From Locusta migratoria (taxonomy: Eukaryota > Arthropoda > Insecta > Orthoptera > Acrididae): DNA of 64,000 bases. Shown here one piece after another: positions 1 through 10,789 of the stretch. Each line of letters begins with the position of its first letter. Position 1 is the stretch's first letter. The stretch covers positions 313,417,270 to 313,481,269 of the forward strand of contig CM048744.1 in the NCBI GenBank assembly GCA_026315105.1, given 5' to 3'. The position numbers were made by a program, and so were the translations under genes. The notes beneath the pieces were generated by a model that ran no database searches, was not told the DNA's origin, and saw nothing but the letters and a program-made list of their open reading frames with translations.

Positions 1-167
1 TATTATGTTCCGGAGGGAACAATTTTGGAGCAAGTTTCCATGTTCATGGAACGAGTCAGTACCTGAAATTGTACTTATAGATCAAATGAGCGTATAGGAA
101 TCCTATGCACACGACAAGTCTAAACGTAAGGGAATACAATCAGCAACCTAACACAGAATTTAGCTTA

Positions 168-174
<7 letters not shown>

Positions 175-198
<24 letters not shown>

Positions 199-520
199 TA
201 ATTATTTTTCAGTAGTTCCTCAAAGAGCGAGCCATGAAACTCTTCAGTTTAGACTTGAAATTACGCGGATTACTACTAAGGATTTTTTTAAATTATTGTG
301 GCAGATTGTAGAAAATGGATGATGCAGTGTATAGTACGCCTATTTGTGCAAGAGATCAAGGAGATGTGATCCAAATGCAGATCTTATTTCTAACGAAATC
401 AACTTTCAAACAGCATGATAAATGTGTTGAGGGAAGCATTATATTTATCGTCTAGATTGTCAGCACTATAAAATTCTGCCATGCCTGTTCCTTGATTAGT
501 TATAAAGAGGCGCTTCTGCA
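175..520 (-). pseudogene. Degenerate LINE fragments (linker and 3' end)
   Basis: Read on the minus strand, two short stretches resemble pieces of CR1/Jockey-type ORF2. One, near 430-480, is a linker-like segment with an LDDKYN motif. The other, near 180-350, resembles the C-terminal end with a YNLPQ motif followed by basic residues. Stops interrupt both, and everything between them (the reverse transcriptase) is missing. A TTA microsatellite at about 177-199 sits where the 3' tail would lie. The assignment rests on short motifs only. Confidence 0.35.
177..199. repeat. (TTA)n microsatellite
   Basis: About seven to eight perfect TTA units. It may be the tail of the LINE remnant that overlaps it. 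Confidence 0.9.
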
Positions 521-972
521 AATAGGTCATGTTTTCTAAATAATTTACAATTATAGTTACCGGTCGTTTGAACACAAAAACCTTTTAGATTCCGAATTTG
601 TACATCATGGTTACGGATCGCGCGGCCACTCGCGTCGGAGCTTCAAGTCCTCCCTCGAAAGAAGGGCGGCCGTACGGAGCACTACGGCTTTCGATAAAAG
701 ACACCTTAGTGCCATCGGACATCACTTTACTTTACGAAATCTCAACGGAACGTCTTTCTCCCTAATCGGAAGAGGTGCTGTCAATTTATAATAAGTATTT
801 CATGCAACTTTCCTTCTCTTTTAGTTCTGTATCATGGATTGTGCGAATGTCCATGTATTTAAGCTATTACAGTACCATCTACCAAGAATGGAAAATAATG
901 TGGTAATCAAACCCATTGTATTTTTTACCGAGCAATCGAAATATGCTAGAAAAAATGGAGGTTCCTATTTAA
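521..972. other. No gene seen; possible SINE scrap
   Basis: No coding signal. A GC-rich patch at about 615-665 has a B-box-like sequence followed by CCTCCCTCG, as in tRNA-derived SINEs. It is too short to assign. Confidence 0.4.
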
Positions 973-1098
973 GGGCATGGATGTTGTGTTGTTTTTAGTA
1001 TAAGTTAGTTCATAAGTAGTTTGTAAGTTTAGGGACTGATGACCCTGCAGTTAAGTCCCATAATCTTAATAAATCTATGGACATTTGAACACATTTTG
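973..1098 (+). repeat. tRNA-derived SINE family A, 5'-truncated
   Basis: This matches the 3' body of the SINE found complete at 6136-6321: a GGGCATGG junction, then the conserved block AGTAGTTTGTAAGTTTAGGG, ACTGATGACC, and a tail ending ACATTTGAACA. The tRNA-like head with the A and B boxes is absent, as expected for a copy truncated at its 5' end. Confidence 0.8.
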
Positions 1099-1387
1099 TT
1101 CTTACTAGACAGAAGAGGGATATTCAAGTTCCTTCGAATGTTGTTTACTTATGTTCGTGATATTTTCGTCCGAAGAAGGATGAATTCCTAATAGGAAATA
1201 TGAATGACATCACACTTATCATTATTAAGGGTAACTGTCAATTTTTGCACCATCCTGATATCTTATATAAATCATTTTGCAGTTGCTTTTCTTCTTCCTG
1301 TGACTTTACTAACCGATACGCGAACAGTCGAAGAGAGCTACTCAGAATGTCTCCTAGATCGATTATAAAAATAAGTATCAGGAGGGT
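1099..1387. other. Unassigned spacer between SINE copies
   Basis: An open frame of 82 codons overlaps this spacer and runs into the next SINE. It has no recognisable motif and I do not treat it as a gene. Confidence 0.5.
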
Positions 1388-1556
1388 TCAAAATGTTCAA
1401 ATGTTTGTTAAGCTTATGGAACTTAACTGCGGGGTCATCAGTCCCTAAACTTACAAACTATTTATAAACTAACTTATACTAAAGACAACACAAACATCCA
1501 AGCCCGAGGGAGGATTCCCCCGACGCCTCAGTGCACTCGGCCACTCAGCCGCAGCT
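1388..1556 (-). repeat. SINE family A, divergent copy
   Basis: The body block and GATGACC motif are present in reverse complement, followed by a decayed B-box region and a shortened head. No clear target duplication flanks it. It is more diverged than the copies at 1985 and 5775. Confidence 0.8.
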
Positions 1557-1760
1557 AACAGGAGGGTCTCTGTACTACTTCCCTGGGGAACGCCAGACAT
1601 CACTTCTGTTCTACTTGATGACTTCCCGTCAATTACAACAAACTGTGTCCTTTCTGAGAGGAAATCACGAATCTAACCCCACAACTGGCTATATTTCATA
1701 AACTGTTGGAAAGAGTCTCACTTACTAGGAATGGTTATGGTTGTGTCTGATTCCTTGAGG

Positions 1761-1855
1761 CATAGGCGGATCCAAGGGGGGGGGGGGGTGCGGTGAAGGG
1801 GGAGGGCCGTTCGCCCCCCCCCCCCCCCTTGCAGGCAGTCCTGGATCTGCCCCTG
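1761..1855. mobile_element. Small hAT-like MITE remnant
   Basis: The left end CATAGGCGGATCCAAG and the reverse complement of the right end, CAGGGGCAGATCCAGG, form imperfect terminal inverted repeats of the CAGGGGCGGATCC type common in hAT MITEs. Long G and C homopolymers (about 1779-1792 and 1814-1828) lie just inside. I could not find an 8-bp target duplication, so the superfamily is uncertain. Confidence 0.45.
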
Positions 1856-1972
1856 CGGCCCGAAGTAATACATTTGAACTGTTGATTTTTAAGAAAACTG
1901 ATGCTATTAAAGCCAGAGTATGAAACAGGCTTTGCCTTGGTGAAGCGTAGCTGTACCACACAAGATAAACTC

Positions 1973-2198
1973 CATACAATTTGAAAATAAAATGTTCAAA
2001 TCTTTGTATAGTTTATGGGACTTAACTACGGGGGTCATCAGTCCCTAAACTTACAAACTACTTATGAACTAGCTAATCCTAAGGACGGCACAAATATCCA
2101 TGTCCGAGGGGATTTCGAACCCCCGACCGTAGTGGCCGTGCAGACCGTGACTGGAGCGCCTCAGTCATCTCGGCCACCGCGGCCGTCATACAATTTGA
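1973..2198 (-). repeat. SINE family A, full copy with 12-bp target duplication
   Basis: A complete copy on the minus strand (about 1985-2186) with head, B box and body. It is flanked by perfect 12-bp direct repeats CATACAATTTGA at 1973-1984 and 2187-2198, which fix the insertion boundaries. Confidence 0.92.
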
Positions 2199-2478
2199 GA
2201 ACATTTGATTAACTTCTGCCTTTCGGTGAACACCTACATTCTGCACATGTCCATAAAAACTTATAAATACTTGCTATTTCCATATATAGTGTTTCAAAAT
2301 TCGATAATTACTGGAACGACCTTTAATAAAATTAATTATTTTCAGCACATAGCAATGTGCAGACTTTCTTTCACAAGCCCGAAATAATTAATGCTTTACG
2401 TTCTTCAATCAACGGAGGTCACCTTAGGAACCATCTAGTTCCTGGTTTTACAGCCGTCAATTAAGTAAAGTCCGGAAG
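2199..2478. other. Unassigned AT-rich spacer
   Basis: No motif, repeat or coding signal recognised. Confidence 0.5.
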
Positions 2479-2540
2479 TTAAATACTGTATTGGTAAATA
2501 CTGTGCGAGATTTTGTTTTGCGCCTGGTGGGAAATACGAC

Positions 2541-2754
2541 CTGACAAACAGCTGACTGGGGCACCGCACGGCTCGGTGGTCCTTTTGTCCATCTCGTATA
2601 ATTCGAGCAGTGTAACATGGCCGATGCGCAGAGACGACTTTTCGTCTGCAGCACTTGCAGAGTCCATTCGTTTGTTCAGAAAGGTAGGCCGCCTCAGTCT
2701 GCTGTCGACTGCCACCGAGTACATACCAAGGAAAGCTACTGCTATAAACATCAT
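2541..2754 (-). CDS. Candidate exon of a secreted peptide precursor (speculative)
   Basis: The function is not recognised. On the minus strand a frame open across about 2479-2817 has tandem methionines at 2749-2754. A hydrophobic stretch (MMFIAVAFLGMYSVAV) resembles a signal peptide and is followed by two basic cleavage-like sites: an NKR about 29 residues after the first of these methionines, and a DKR about 58 residues after it. A short Cys-x5-Cys segment comes next. A CAG/GT splice-donor-like site occurs at 2541/2540. The segment is more GC-rich than its neighbours, unlike the surrounding repeats. No second exon was found, other frames are also open here, and a SINE-like repeat abuts upstream. 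It could equally be chance. Confidence 0.2.
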
Positions 2755-2784
2755 GCCATCGCAGTGTCCAAGCACATCCGAGCG

Positions 2785-2930
2785 CCGTGGTTCAGCGCGT
2801 CCGGTCAGAGGGTTCAACGTCCTCTGTAATAAACAAGCTGAACCAAGAACACATCGAACAAAACATATCAGCGACAGGAAAGAGCAGAACTAGCCGTAAG
2901 CAAAATTTAAAATAATAATAATAATATACT
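2785..2930 (+). repeat. Possible second SINE family, 3' part
   Basis: A block from GGTTCAGCGCG through CCTCTGTAATAAA ends in an A-rich (AAT)n tail at about 2907-2926. It resembles the 3' part of a tRNA-related SINE. The family call comes from general resemblance, because no second copy lies in this window. Confidence 0.35.
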
Positions 2931-4299
2931 CTATGTGTTCATAAACCACACATTTGATTGAAATGAAATTTTGGTGAACTGTTCACCTTACGCCCACGAA
3001 GGTTCCTGACCCAAAAACAAAAGAGCACGACACATAGCTCAGGAGATATGACGTCATAAATAATGAGACGCCACCGTATGATAATACCCACTTTTATGCG
3101 TCAATTATTGAAAAATGGGAGTAGTATGGGACCTGAAACAAAGTATTCGTGCAATTTCGGACGTTTATGAAACGTTTTGTAACTGACCCCCACCCCCGCC
3201 CCCACCACAAAATGATAAACGAAAAGAAGTCTATCGCTCACAACAGTTTCGTTGTAGGCGCAGGCATCAGGCATGTCCTTGTACTTTATAAATACACTAT
3301 ATGGGAATGAGAGTACTTAGCGATCTGCAACAAACTTTAAACATAATATCATACCTATCAAAATAATGAAAAGAAAAATGCTTCCTGCTTACTACTTTTC
3401 CGCTGTTCATGGAGCAAATCTACGGCATTTGGAATGACGTTTTGCAGATTATAATTTCTACACCACAAATTGTAGTTGCAGAAAATTTTACATATAGTAC
3501 ACACACATACAGATGAATGTACTATAGAAATTACATCACAGTACGACACGTAGCAAACGAATTATAAGGACAAAAACAGTATCGTTCATGGAAAACCGCC
3601 CCATCAAGCATCAGGTGTTAATCATTACTCCTTTACAGCCAACTATGTTCGCACCGGATTTTACTGCCATGTAGCACTTATAAAAATGAACCCATAACTG
3701 CAAAATTATTCGATTGTGCAACATATAATTCAATAAATATGAGATCATATATACTGAGATGGCTAAAACCGTGTCACATCATGCATCTCGTATTCCAGTC
3801 AGCTTAAGGAAATTCCTGGAAAGCTGCCGTAGTGTTGACAACTTTGAGCTATGAAGCGCACACGGACAGCAATAGTCTTCTATAGAATTATGAGGCAAGG
3901 AAGAGAATGAAACAGAGTACATCTAAAGAAAACCCATCATTTACGACAGATCTGGCTTTAAACTTGAAGAGACTGCAGTTTGCAAGATACTTGCATTTGC
4001 TATTACGATTAATAAACCACAGGACAATCTATTTAATACAATGGAATGGATTTGACATGCCTATGTTTCTCACACGACAATTTTATGTCACTTGCTCAGG
4101 GGTGGCCTCATCAAAGAAATTATTTATATTAGATCCTGGACAAGTAACAAGAAACATTGTTTATAGTAATTGTGAATTAAATGACTTTTACATATCATTT
4201 GTATTTTGATTACTGTCTTTCTTTGTTTGGATACTGTACTTAAAATTTTGTATAGCCTATTATGCAAGACAGCCTTATTTCTTATACATTCTCTGATAA
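2931..4299. other. No gene or repeat recognised
   Basis: An open frame of 100 codons at 3907-4209 (plus strand) has no recognisable domain and no supporting splice or composition signal. A C-rich tract lies at about 3187-3208. Confidence 0.45.
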
Positions 4300-4419
4300 A
4301 TATAACATCTTATTAGAAAAAAGAAGATGGACAGAAAGAGAAGGGATAGGAGAAGTAATAACTCAAGGCTTGAATAAATAAATAAATAAATACACAGGCA
4401 ACGCCGGGTTTTCAGCTAG
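4300..4419 (+). mobile_element. Helitron-like 3' terminus
   Basis: A purine-rich region and (AAAT)n tract lead into GGCAACGCCGGG and end at CTAG followed by T, matching the CTRR|T end of Helitrons. A related end lies on the minus strand at 14841 and has a clearer hairpin. The 5' end and any Rep/helicase are not visible. Confidence 0.4.
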
Positions 4420-5230
4420 TTATAAAATAAAAAAAGCATCTGGCCTTGCGGTCACTATTAAAAACTTCACTCCTGATTTTAAGGTAACTATGTGATGAGA
4501 ATAACGGAGTTTTACACGTTTTCAGTTTGATACCACCGGGCGATGAAGAATAGAATTTAATCTCCTTACTACTAATGATTACCGTGTTGGGTCAAATTAG
4601 GTACAGCATTGCACAATATTCTATAGTGTTTGCAGAGGGTAAATCACACTGCGGAAACTTTGCATGTGGTTGATGTTAGGTCAAGGGCGTCGCTAGACGG
4701 GCAAGTTAGGGGAGGCTGGGTCAGGACTTGGGGGCAGGATGAGAAAGATAATGAGGAAACTAAGAAATAATGGTAGGGGAGAACCGGGTAATGACGAACA
4801 GCGGGCAATACCGAAAACGTATCGTTCCCTCTCCATAGGTATAATTTCTTAGTTACGTGAGGCGCTGCAGTCTAGTTGAAACAATGCGAAAATGCAGCGC
4901 CAACCACGCCAGTTTACCAGTTCAGTTGAGTTAGTGGATGACGAAAGTGCTTTTTCAGTGTTTAAGATCTAAGAACATGACCTTATGATTTGAGATATGT
5001 TATTATTTACTGCTGATGTTTCAGTGATTTGCTCATACATTGTCCAACACATATTTAATACGAATATAGTAAATAGGCAACCGTTTCTTCAGAAGGTATT
5101 TTTTTAAATGGATTCCTAGTTTTGGGTAATGGTGTGCGCTGTTCGGTATTCCCCGCCGTTTGTTCGGCATTGCCCTCCAAAAACTTTTCACTTACTCTAC
5201 ACATTTTATAGTGGGATTTAATTGTTCCAG

Positions 5231-5590
5231 ATGCCAAGCAATCGCAAACGTACAACAAACAAAGCCAAGTAGTCTAAAGAAACACTGGAGATGTCCCTGC
5301 AGGGAAAAGGAAATTACCAATGAAAGTTGAGCCAAAGGCTAAGAAAAAACTCCTCAAGGAATTTGAATCCACATCGGAAGAAGGTTTAAGTGACGTCGAT
5401 TTGTGTGATGATGATTAATTTCACGATATGGAGACCGACAACGAAAAGTGTTTTGTCTGTGATGACTTTGGCCAGGATGGTGAACTTTGGTACAGTTGCA
5501 CTTCATGTGGAATGTGGGCACATCCTTTTTTCTCTTGCTGGGGCACTCCAGAGGAGTACAACGGTGATTTTTGGGTAAAAAAAAAATAAG
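5231..5590 (+). pseudogene. pogo-like transposase remnant with C-terminal zinc finger
   Basis: A basic N-terminal scrap starts at ATG 5231. A readable stretch then runs from about 5287: a lysine-rich linker, an acidic patch, then a PHD-like cluster C-x2-C-x11-C-x2-C with WAH and a further C. Such zinc fingers end many insect pogo/Tigger-type transposases. The DNA-binding and DDE catalytic regions are missing, as after internal deletion, and a stop interrupts the acidic linker at about 5416. This copy could not encode a working transposase. The family is inferred from the zinc finger together with the TA-flanked ends. Confidence 0.5.
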
Positions 5591-5762
5591 TGACACTTGT
5601 GATTTGTAAGACTGATATAGTTTCTTTATCCAAAGTGGAATGTGCCAAAGAGAAAAAACTTATGTTGTCTATCTTTTTAACACTTATCCTGATTGTTCTT
5701 ATAATAGAGCTCTACTACTATACTCTACTACATTTGCCTAAATATTTAATAAACCAGGTTTA

Positions 5763-5984
5763 ACTTTTGAAATAAAATGTTCAAATGTTTGTTAAGCTTA
5801 AGGGACTTAACTACGGGGTCATCAGTCCCTAAACTTACAAACTGCTTATGAACTACCTACAACTAAGGACGGCACAAATATCCATGCCCGAGGGGGGATT
5901 CGAACCCCCGACCGTAGTGGCCGTGCAGACCGTGACTGAAGCGCCTCAGCCCCCTCGGCCACCGCGGCCGGCACTTTTGAAATA
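5763..5984 (-). repeat. SINE family A, full copy with 12-bp target duplication
   Basis: A complete minus-strand copy (5775-5972) with head ending GCGGCCG. It is flanked by perfect 12-bp repeats ACTTTTGAAATA at 5763-5774 and 5973-5984, and nested in the pogo-like element. Confidence 0.94.
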
Positions 5985-6122
5985 TTGTGAGGATTATTAA
6001 TTTCCATTTTTATTTATTTATTTATTTATTTTTATTGGAATAAAAGTGTTCACCATTACCCGGCTTGGTGGGTAATACCTAACACTGCGAAGGTTTAAAG
6101 ATTAAAATTATATAAATTAATG

Positions 6123-6334
6123 AAACATAGTACTAGCCGGCCGCGGTGGCCGAGGGGACAGAGGCGCTCCAGTCACGGTCTGTACGGCAACTACGGTCGG
6201 GGATTCGAATCCCCCCTCGGGCATGGATATTTGTGCCGTCCTTAGTTGTAGCTAGTTCATAAGTAGTTTGTAAGTTTAGAGACTGATGACCCCGTAGTTG
6301 AGTCACATAGGCTCTACAAACAAACATAGTACTA
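6123..6334 (+). repeat. SINE family A, full copy with intact A and B boxes and 13-bp target duplication
   Basis: The reference copy in this window (6136-6321). The RNA polymerase III A box is TGGCCGAGGGG (6147-6157) and the B box is GGATTCGAATCC (6201-6212), followed by a CTCGGGCATGG junction and a body ending GAGTCACATAG. The perfect 13-bp target duplication AAACATAGTACTA occupies 6123-6135 and 6322-6334. The head is most like a class II (Leu/Ser type) tRNA. Confidence 0.94.
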
Positions 6335-6352
6335 TATATATATTGCAGTACA

Positions 6353-7210
6353 CCTAAGTACGCCTCCCGCCACATACAAATTCCCAGCTTCACCCTGCCC
6401 ACAGTACTCAAATTCGTAGTTTTGAAACTAATTCCCGTAAGAGTAAGGGCCACAAACTTACCCACCCCTCTCCACTAACGAAAGGATCATTGCCCTTTAC
6501 TGAAATATTATATATAATACATGTGGCGTCTTTACCGAGAGAACAGACGTCACTTCTGATCCTGCAGTTGTTATTAATATTCACAGAATATATGACATCA
6601 ACTGTGGATTGGCAAAGCTGAATAAATATACCCAGCCGGGATTCAAACGTGAGTCTCCTGCTTTCTACACAGTTGTGCTGACCCCTACACCAATATGGAC
6701 ACTGTGATCACCGCACCTTCAAGGACTACCTAAGTACATTTTCAGCTTTGTCCATTCGCAGTTGCTGTCATATATCCTGTGATTATGAATCAATAACAAC
6801 TGCAGGATCAGAAGTGACGTCTATTCTTTCGGAACAGACCCCCCCCCCCCCACACACACACGTTATATATGCCGGTAATGGGCAAACATCATTTCGTTAG
6901 TGGGGAGGGGTGGGTAAGTTTGTGGCCCTTACTCTTACAGAAATTAGTTTCAAAACTACAAGTTTGGGTACTGTGGGCATTGTGAGGCTGGGAATTTGTA
7001 TCTGACGGGAGACGCACTTAGGTAGTAGTTGCAGGTGCGGTGATCACTGTGTCCTCAATGGTGTAGGGGTCGGCGCAACTGTCTAGAAAGCAGGAGACCT
7101 GGGTTCGAATCCCGGCTGTGTATACATTTTCAGCTTTGCCCATTCGCAGTTGATGTCATATATTCTGTGAATATGAAATTTCGGAACAGACGCCACATGT
7201 ATATATAAAC
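6353..7210. repeat. Composite inverted repeat with tRNA-like heads
   Basis: A unit of three parts (tRNA-like head, about 100-bp body, about 150-bp U segment) occurs in both orientations. On the minus strand it runs head 6722-6640, body 6640-6510, U 6502-6353. On the plus strand there is body 6741-6860, U 6872-7021, then a second head 7033-7125 and body to about 7210. The plus head holds a GGGTTCGAATCCCGG B box and a GTAGGGGTCGGCGCAA A-box region. The two U segments pair over nearly their full length. Confidence 0.7.
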
Positions 7211-7526
7211 ATACTTTAATGGGCACTAATTTAATTACAATTTGGGGAAAAATTAAATGCCTTAAGTGTTCGCCATTCCCCTACTCTCCCCTACAATTAA
7301 TAAAGTAGGAAAATTGTGTAATGCCAAGAAAAGTTATAAGGATTGAATATGAATTTTACAACATAGTAAAATTTAAAGAAATTTAGTTAAAACATAATCT
7401 CCTCACATTTGTTTTTATTTATTTATCGAAAATTTTCCAACAATTTATTAATATCTTTGAATTCCTCTTTCCTTTCTCAGGACGCCTCAGTGCTACGTCA
7501 TATATTGCTGCGGCAGAAATGTAGTT

Positions 7527-7528
<2 letters not shown>

Positions 7529-7580
<52 letters not shown>

Positions 7581-7587
7581 TTTTTCC
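7529..7587. repeat. (TA)n followed by poly-T
   Basis: About sixteen TA units run directly into about 23 Ts. Low-complexity sequence. Confidence 0.95.
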
Positions 7588-10465
7588 CCTGAGAGCATTT
7601 CATTCTTAAGATATTGTGCTTTATACCCACAAAACGGCCAGTGTTGTTGGCCACGTTCTTTCCAAACAGACTGTTCCATCATACAATTTTAAGAAAACTA
7701 ATCTGTGAAAAGTTTTGAATTTTGGTCAGTGTGCAGACTGACATCTCCATTTGATAAGGGTATGTCAGTCTATTTTATTTTTCCAGATACGTAACTCATT
7801 TCATTCTCGAGATATTGGTTTTTGGTGGGCTACACCTCCCCTAGCACGCTGAATCTTCGCCCCCACCACAATCCTCATCCCCTCCTCTACTGGGCGGTTA
7901 ACAAGCAACAAATATTGTACGCACTCTGAGCCTGTTTTTCAAGAACGACATCCAAGTGAAATGTGACTACTCAAAGTGCGTGCACCTTTCGTGCCTGGGT
8001 GTAAATCAGCAGCCAACCACATCAGAAGAGCACGTAGCCTACAAGAAAGACAGGCGTTGCTGCATACATCACATCACGTGATGAACTTACGACTGCGCAA
8101 ATGTTATTGCTAACTGACTGTCTGGCCACTTGGGGACAGCCCACTGTCCCATAGCGTTCACCCAATTATAATCGGTGTCACGTATGAAGGCAGCCCAGTT
8201 TTCAGCCGTTCTGCACATCCCCCTCCATTACCGCAATGACAGCCAATAATGTTCATTCTGTAGGCGCATGGCTGGGCGCGAGTTACGCAATGTTTCTCCC
8301 GCAGGCGCAACTGTTGACGCTCGGCTGTAGCCTCCCCTCCACGCTTCCCCTATCGCTCCGCCTCTATGCGCGGAAGGGCTTTCTTATATGATGCCAGGTA
8401 AAGCTAGCGATAGTGTACGCTCAGGCCTAGCTCAATCTTGTGAGGTGAGGTAAGCGCCGCGTCCTGTCTTTCTCGTTGGCCTCCGCAAGTGTGTCATCGA
8501 GTGTGGAGCTCTATATTTTTAAGTGTGCTGCGCACTGCACGTGCACAGAAACAAGGAACTGCAGTAGTGTCTGGTAACACCAGAAGGTAACCAATTCTGG
8601 CCAAGCTCATTTCAACTATAAAAATACTTTTGCATATTTTTAAAACTTATTGTGTTCTTTTCTTTGTTTCCCCATCACATTGAAAAAGGTTCACTAGAGC
8701 CTAGTATTTTTTTCTACTAGCATTCACCTTCAAAAGAGACGAAATATCTGGAAGCAAAAAGTTATTTACGTTTGATAGAAAAAACGATTATGCACAAATA
8801 CGAACGTAAATAGAAGATGTGTTTTAATGAAAATTATTTCAACAGCGAAAGAAGTGAGATTTATTTGACGACAAAAATAATATTCTATGTTATTTGACAC
8901 TCAGCAAGAAGTATAAAAACAACATTTACTTCATTTCTATATTGATTTGTATGTTTACATGTATATATTTTCTTCAGCAAATAAATGTATACTGTTTTAA
9001 ATGTTTGCATGGCACATTTTCTATTTTTCTATTCTCAGTTGCGTACAACATGATATTTGACAGAAACCTCAACTTTATATTTTCCTTTGGCCATTAATAA
9101 ATTGGTAATTGCTAGCTCCTACATAAAAAGTGCCCTCATAACCTCACTTATTCTCTGTTTGTATGGTTTAACTACTTCAGTTGGTAAATACGGAATCCTT
9201 TGATGTTCACTTACCATTGGTCAATAAATTGGTTTTTCTTACTCAAGAAGACAAATGTAAATTAATAAGTTGCAAAGATGCAAAGAAATGTCGCCAACTT
9301 TTAATACACAAAGTGAAATTAGTACATCTGGATATCCTCAACAAATAAATTGCATTTTAATTTATATGTGTAAATATAAAGCTCCAGTTCTTCACTGACA
9401 TAACCTTCCCAAAATACAACTCCCCCTAAAAAGAAATAACATGCCATACATTGGATCTTTGGTATTGCAGTTAGTATAAGTATTGACGTCGCACTCAGTT
9501 CGACGTTCGGTGAGAGAGATCGGAATAGTATAATGGCTGTTCTGTTGAGGAACAGATCTCAGATCTAGGTATGTAATCGTATGTTGTCCTCCAAAACACT
9601 CCACTTTCCATTCCTCCAAATATGACTCATGTGAAAGATTAACAATTTAAAAACTGCAATGGAAAATTTGTGTCATATTGGTGCAAACTGGATCATATAC
9701 TCCAAGCTGCTGATTATCTTTTTGACTCTTCAGCAAAGTCGTAGCATCGTTTTTGCATTTAAAACTACAACCACCTTAAGCAAGCCCTTTATATTGTATA
9801 TCTGAGGATACTTCGAGTATTTGTATTAGTTTCACTTCTTATATCCGATTCGGGAAAGGTTTGTGTGAGATTAGTATATGTAGGAGGAAGCAAAATATGG
9901 AATGATAGATCTCGAAGAATTCTCACATAATTTTAACAGTAAAACGTACAGTGGCGCACATTGCCTCCCTTGTAGCGTCTGTAAATGTAGTTCGAGGAAT
10001 AACGCTGCTCTTCCTTTGTCTTCCCTATCATGTCTATGAGTTCTTCCTGGTACTAGTCTAAAAGGGAGAAGTAAAATTCGAGTATCAGTGCGATAAGGGC
10101 TTTCTAAGCCACCTCTTCGTGTGTGGACAAACCTTTTAGATGATTCTCTTAATCTATTTTTCTGGAATCTGCTTTCATTGCTATTGGTTTTATGTACTTA
10201 ATCTTCTTTAAAACTCTCCAGTGCGCATACCACCAAATACTGAATGGGCGTGACTGCTTCGTGTGATTATTTGACTATCATGTATAATACAAAATAGATC
10301 TTTCCACTTTTCAAAACAACATACCCTCCAACTGTTTATGTCAAAGCTCAACCGCTAGTCGCTGCACAAAGAGTCGATTCCTTGCTGGTCTTCTTACATT
10401 ACAGTATCATTTTACGCCATTCTATTCCTCTGTGTATAACATAATACTCTGAAGTGAAAAAAAGT
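7588..10465. other. No gene recognised
   Basis: A GC-richer patch at about 8200-8500 stands out from AT-rich surroundings but has no readable protein. Several short open frames lack motifs. AT-rich DNA at 8700-9400 is featureless to the eye. Confidence 0.45.
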
Positions 10466-10672
10466 CCGCGGCGGATTAGCCGTACGCACTGGGGCGTCGT
10501 ACTGCGGTGCGCTCGACCGTACCCCGTCTGGGGTACGAGTCCCCCCTCGGACATGGGTGTTTGTGTTGCCCTTAGGCTTAACTTAATTTAAGTAGTTTGT
10601 AAGCTAGGGACTAATAACCCAGCAGTTGAGTCCTATAGATTTACAAACAGTTGAACATTTGATTTGATGAAA
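10466..10672 (+). repeat. SINE family A, variant subfamily
   Basis: The head is GTCCGCGGCGGATTAGCCG, the B-box region is GGGGTACGAGTCCCC, and the CTCGGACATGGG junction is followed by the family body. The head differs from other copies by several substitutions while the body block AAGTAGTTTGTAAG is kept, suggesting a distinct subfamily. It abuts the left side of the Tc1 element. Confidence 0.8.
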
Positions 10673-10789
10673 ATAGTAAGCATTTAGCGATATACACAGA
10701 TACAAATGACGATAGTATCACCTACAACATCTAAAAGGTGCTGCATTGTCAGAACTATAATTTTTACATCCGTGGTTCATGTGAAAAGA

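Larger units (their letters stand above)
4774..7293 (+). mobile_element. pogo/Tc1-mariner-type DNA transposon with nested insertions
   Basis: The terminal inverted repeats start GGGGAGA..GGG.AATG.CGAAC at 4776 and, in reverse complement, at 7291. They are bounded by TA on both sides (4774-4775, 7292-7293), the Tc1/mariner target duplication. Inside are a transposase remnant (5231-5590), two SINEs (5775-5972 minus, 6136-6321 plus) and a composite inverted repeat (6353-7210), so most of the length is later insertions. Motifs of the GTTCGCCATTACCCGG type recur inside at about 5131-5175 and 6048-6070, as subterminal repeats would. Confidence 0.62.

Noticed and set aside
1761..1855. G/C homopolymers as a real G-quadruplex regulatory site
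   Set aside because: They lie inside hAT-type inverted ends, where such runs are common, and homopolymer lengths are unreliable in assemblies.
7890..8080. Possible PHD-finger-like coding stretch on the plus strand (CDYSKCVHLSC)
   Set aside because: Only one Cys/His cluster without the rest of the pattern, short and bounded by stops.
9392..9619. 75-codon minus-strand frame
   Set aside because: No motif, ordinary composition, no splice or promoter support.
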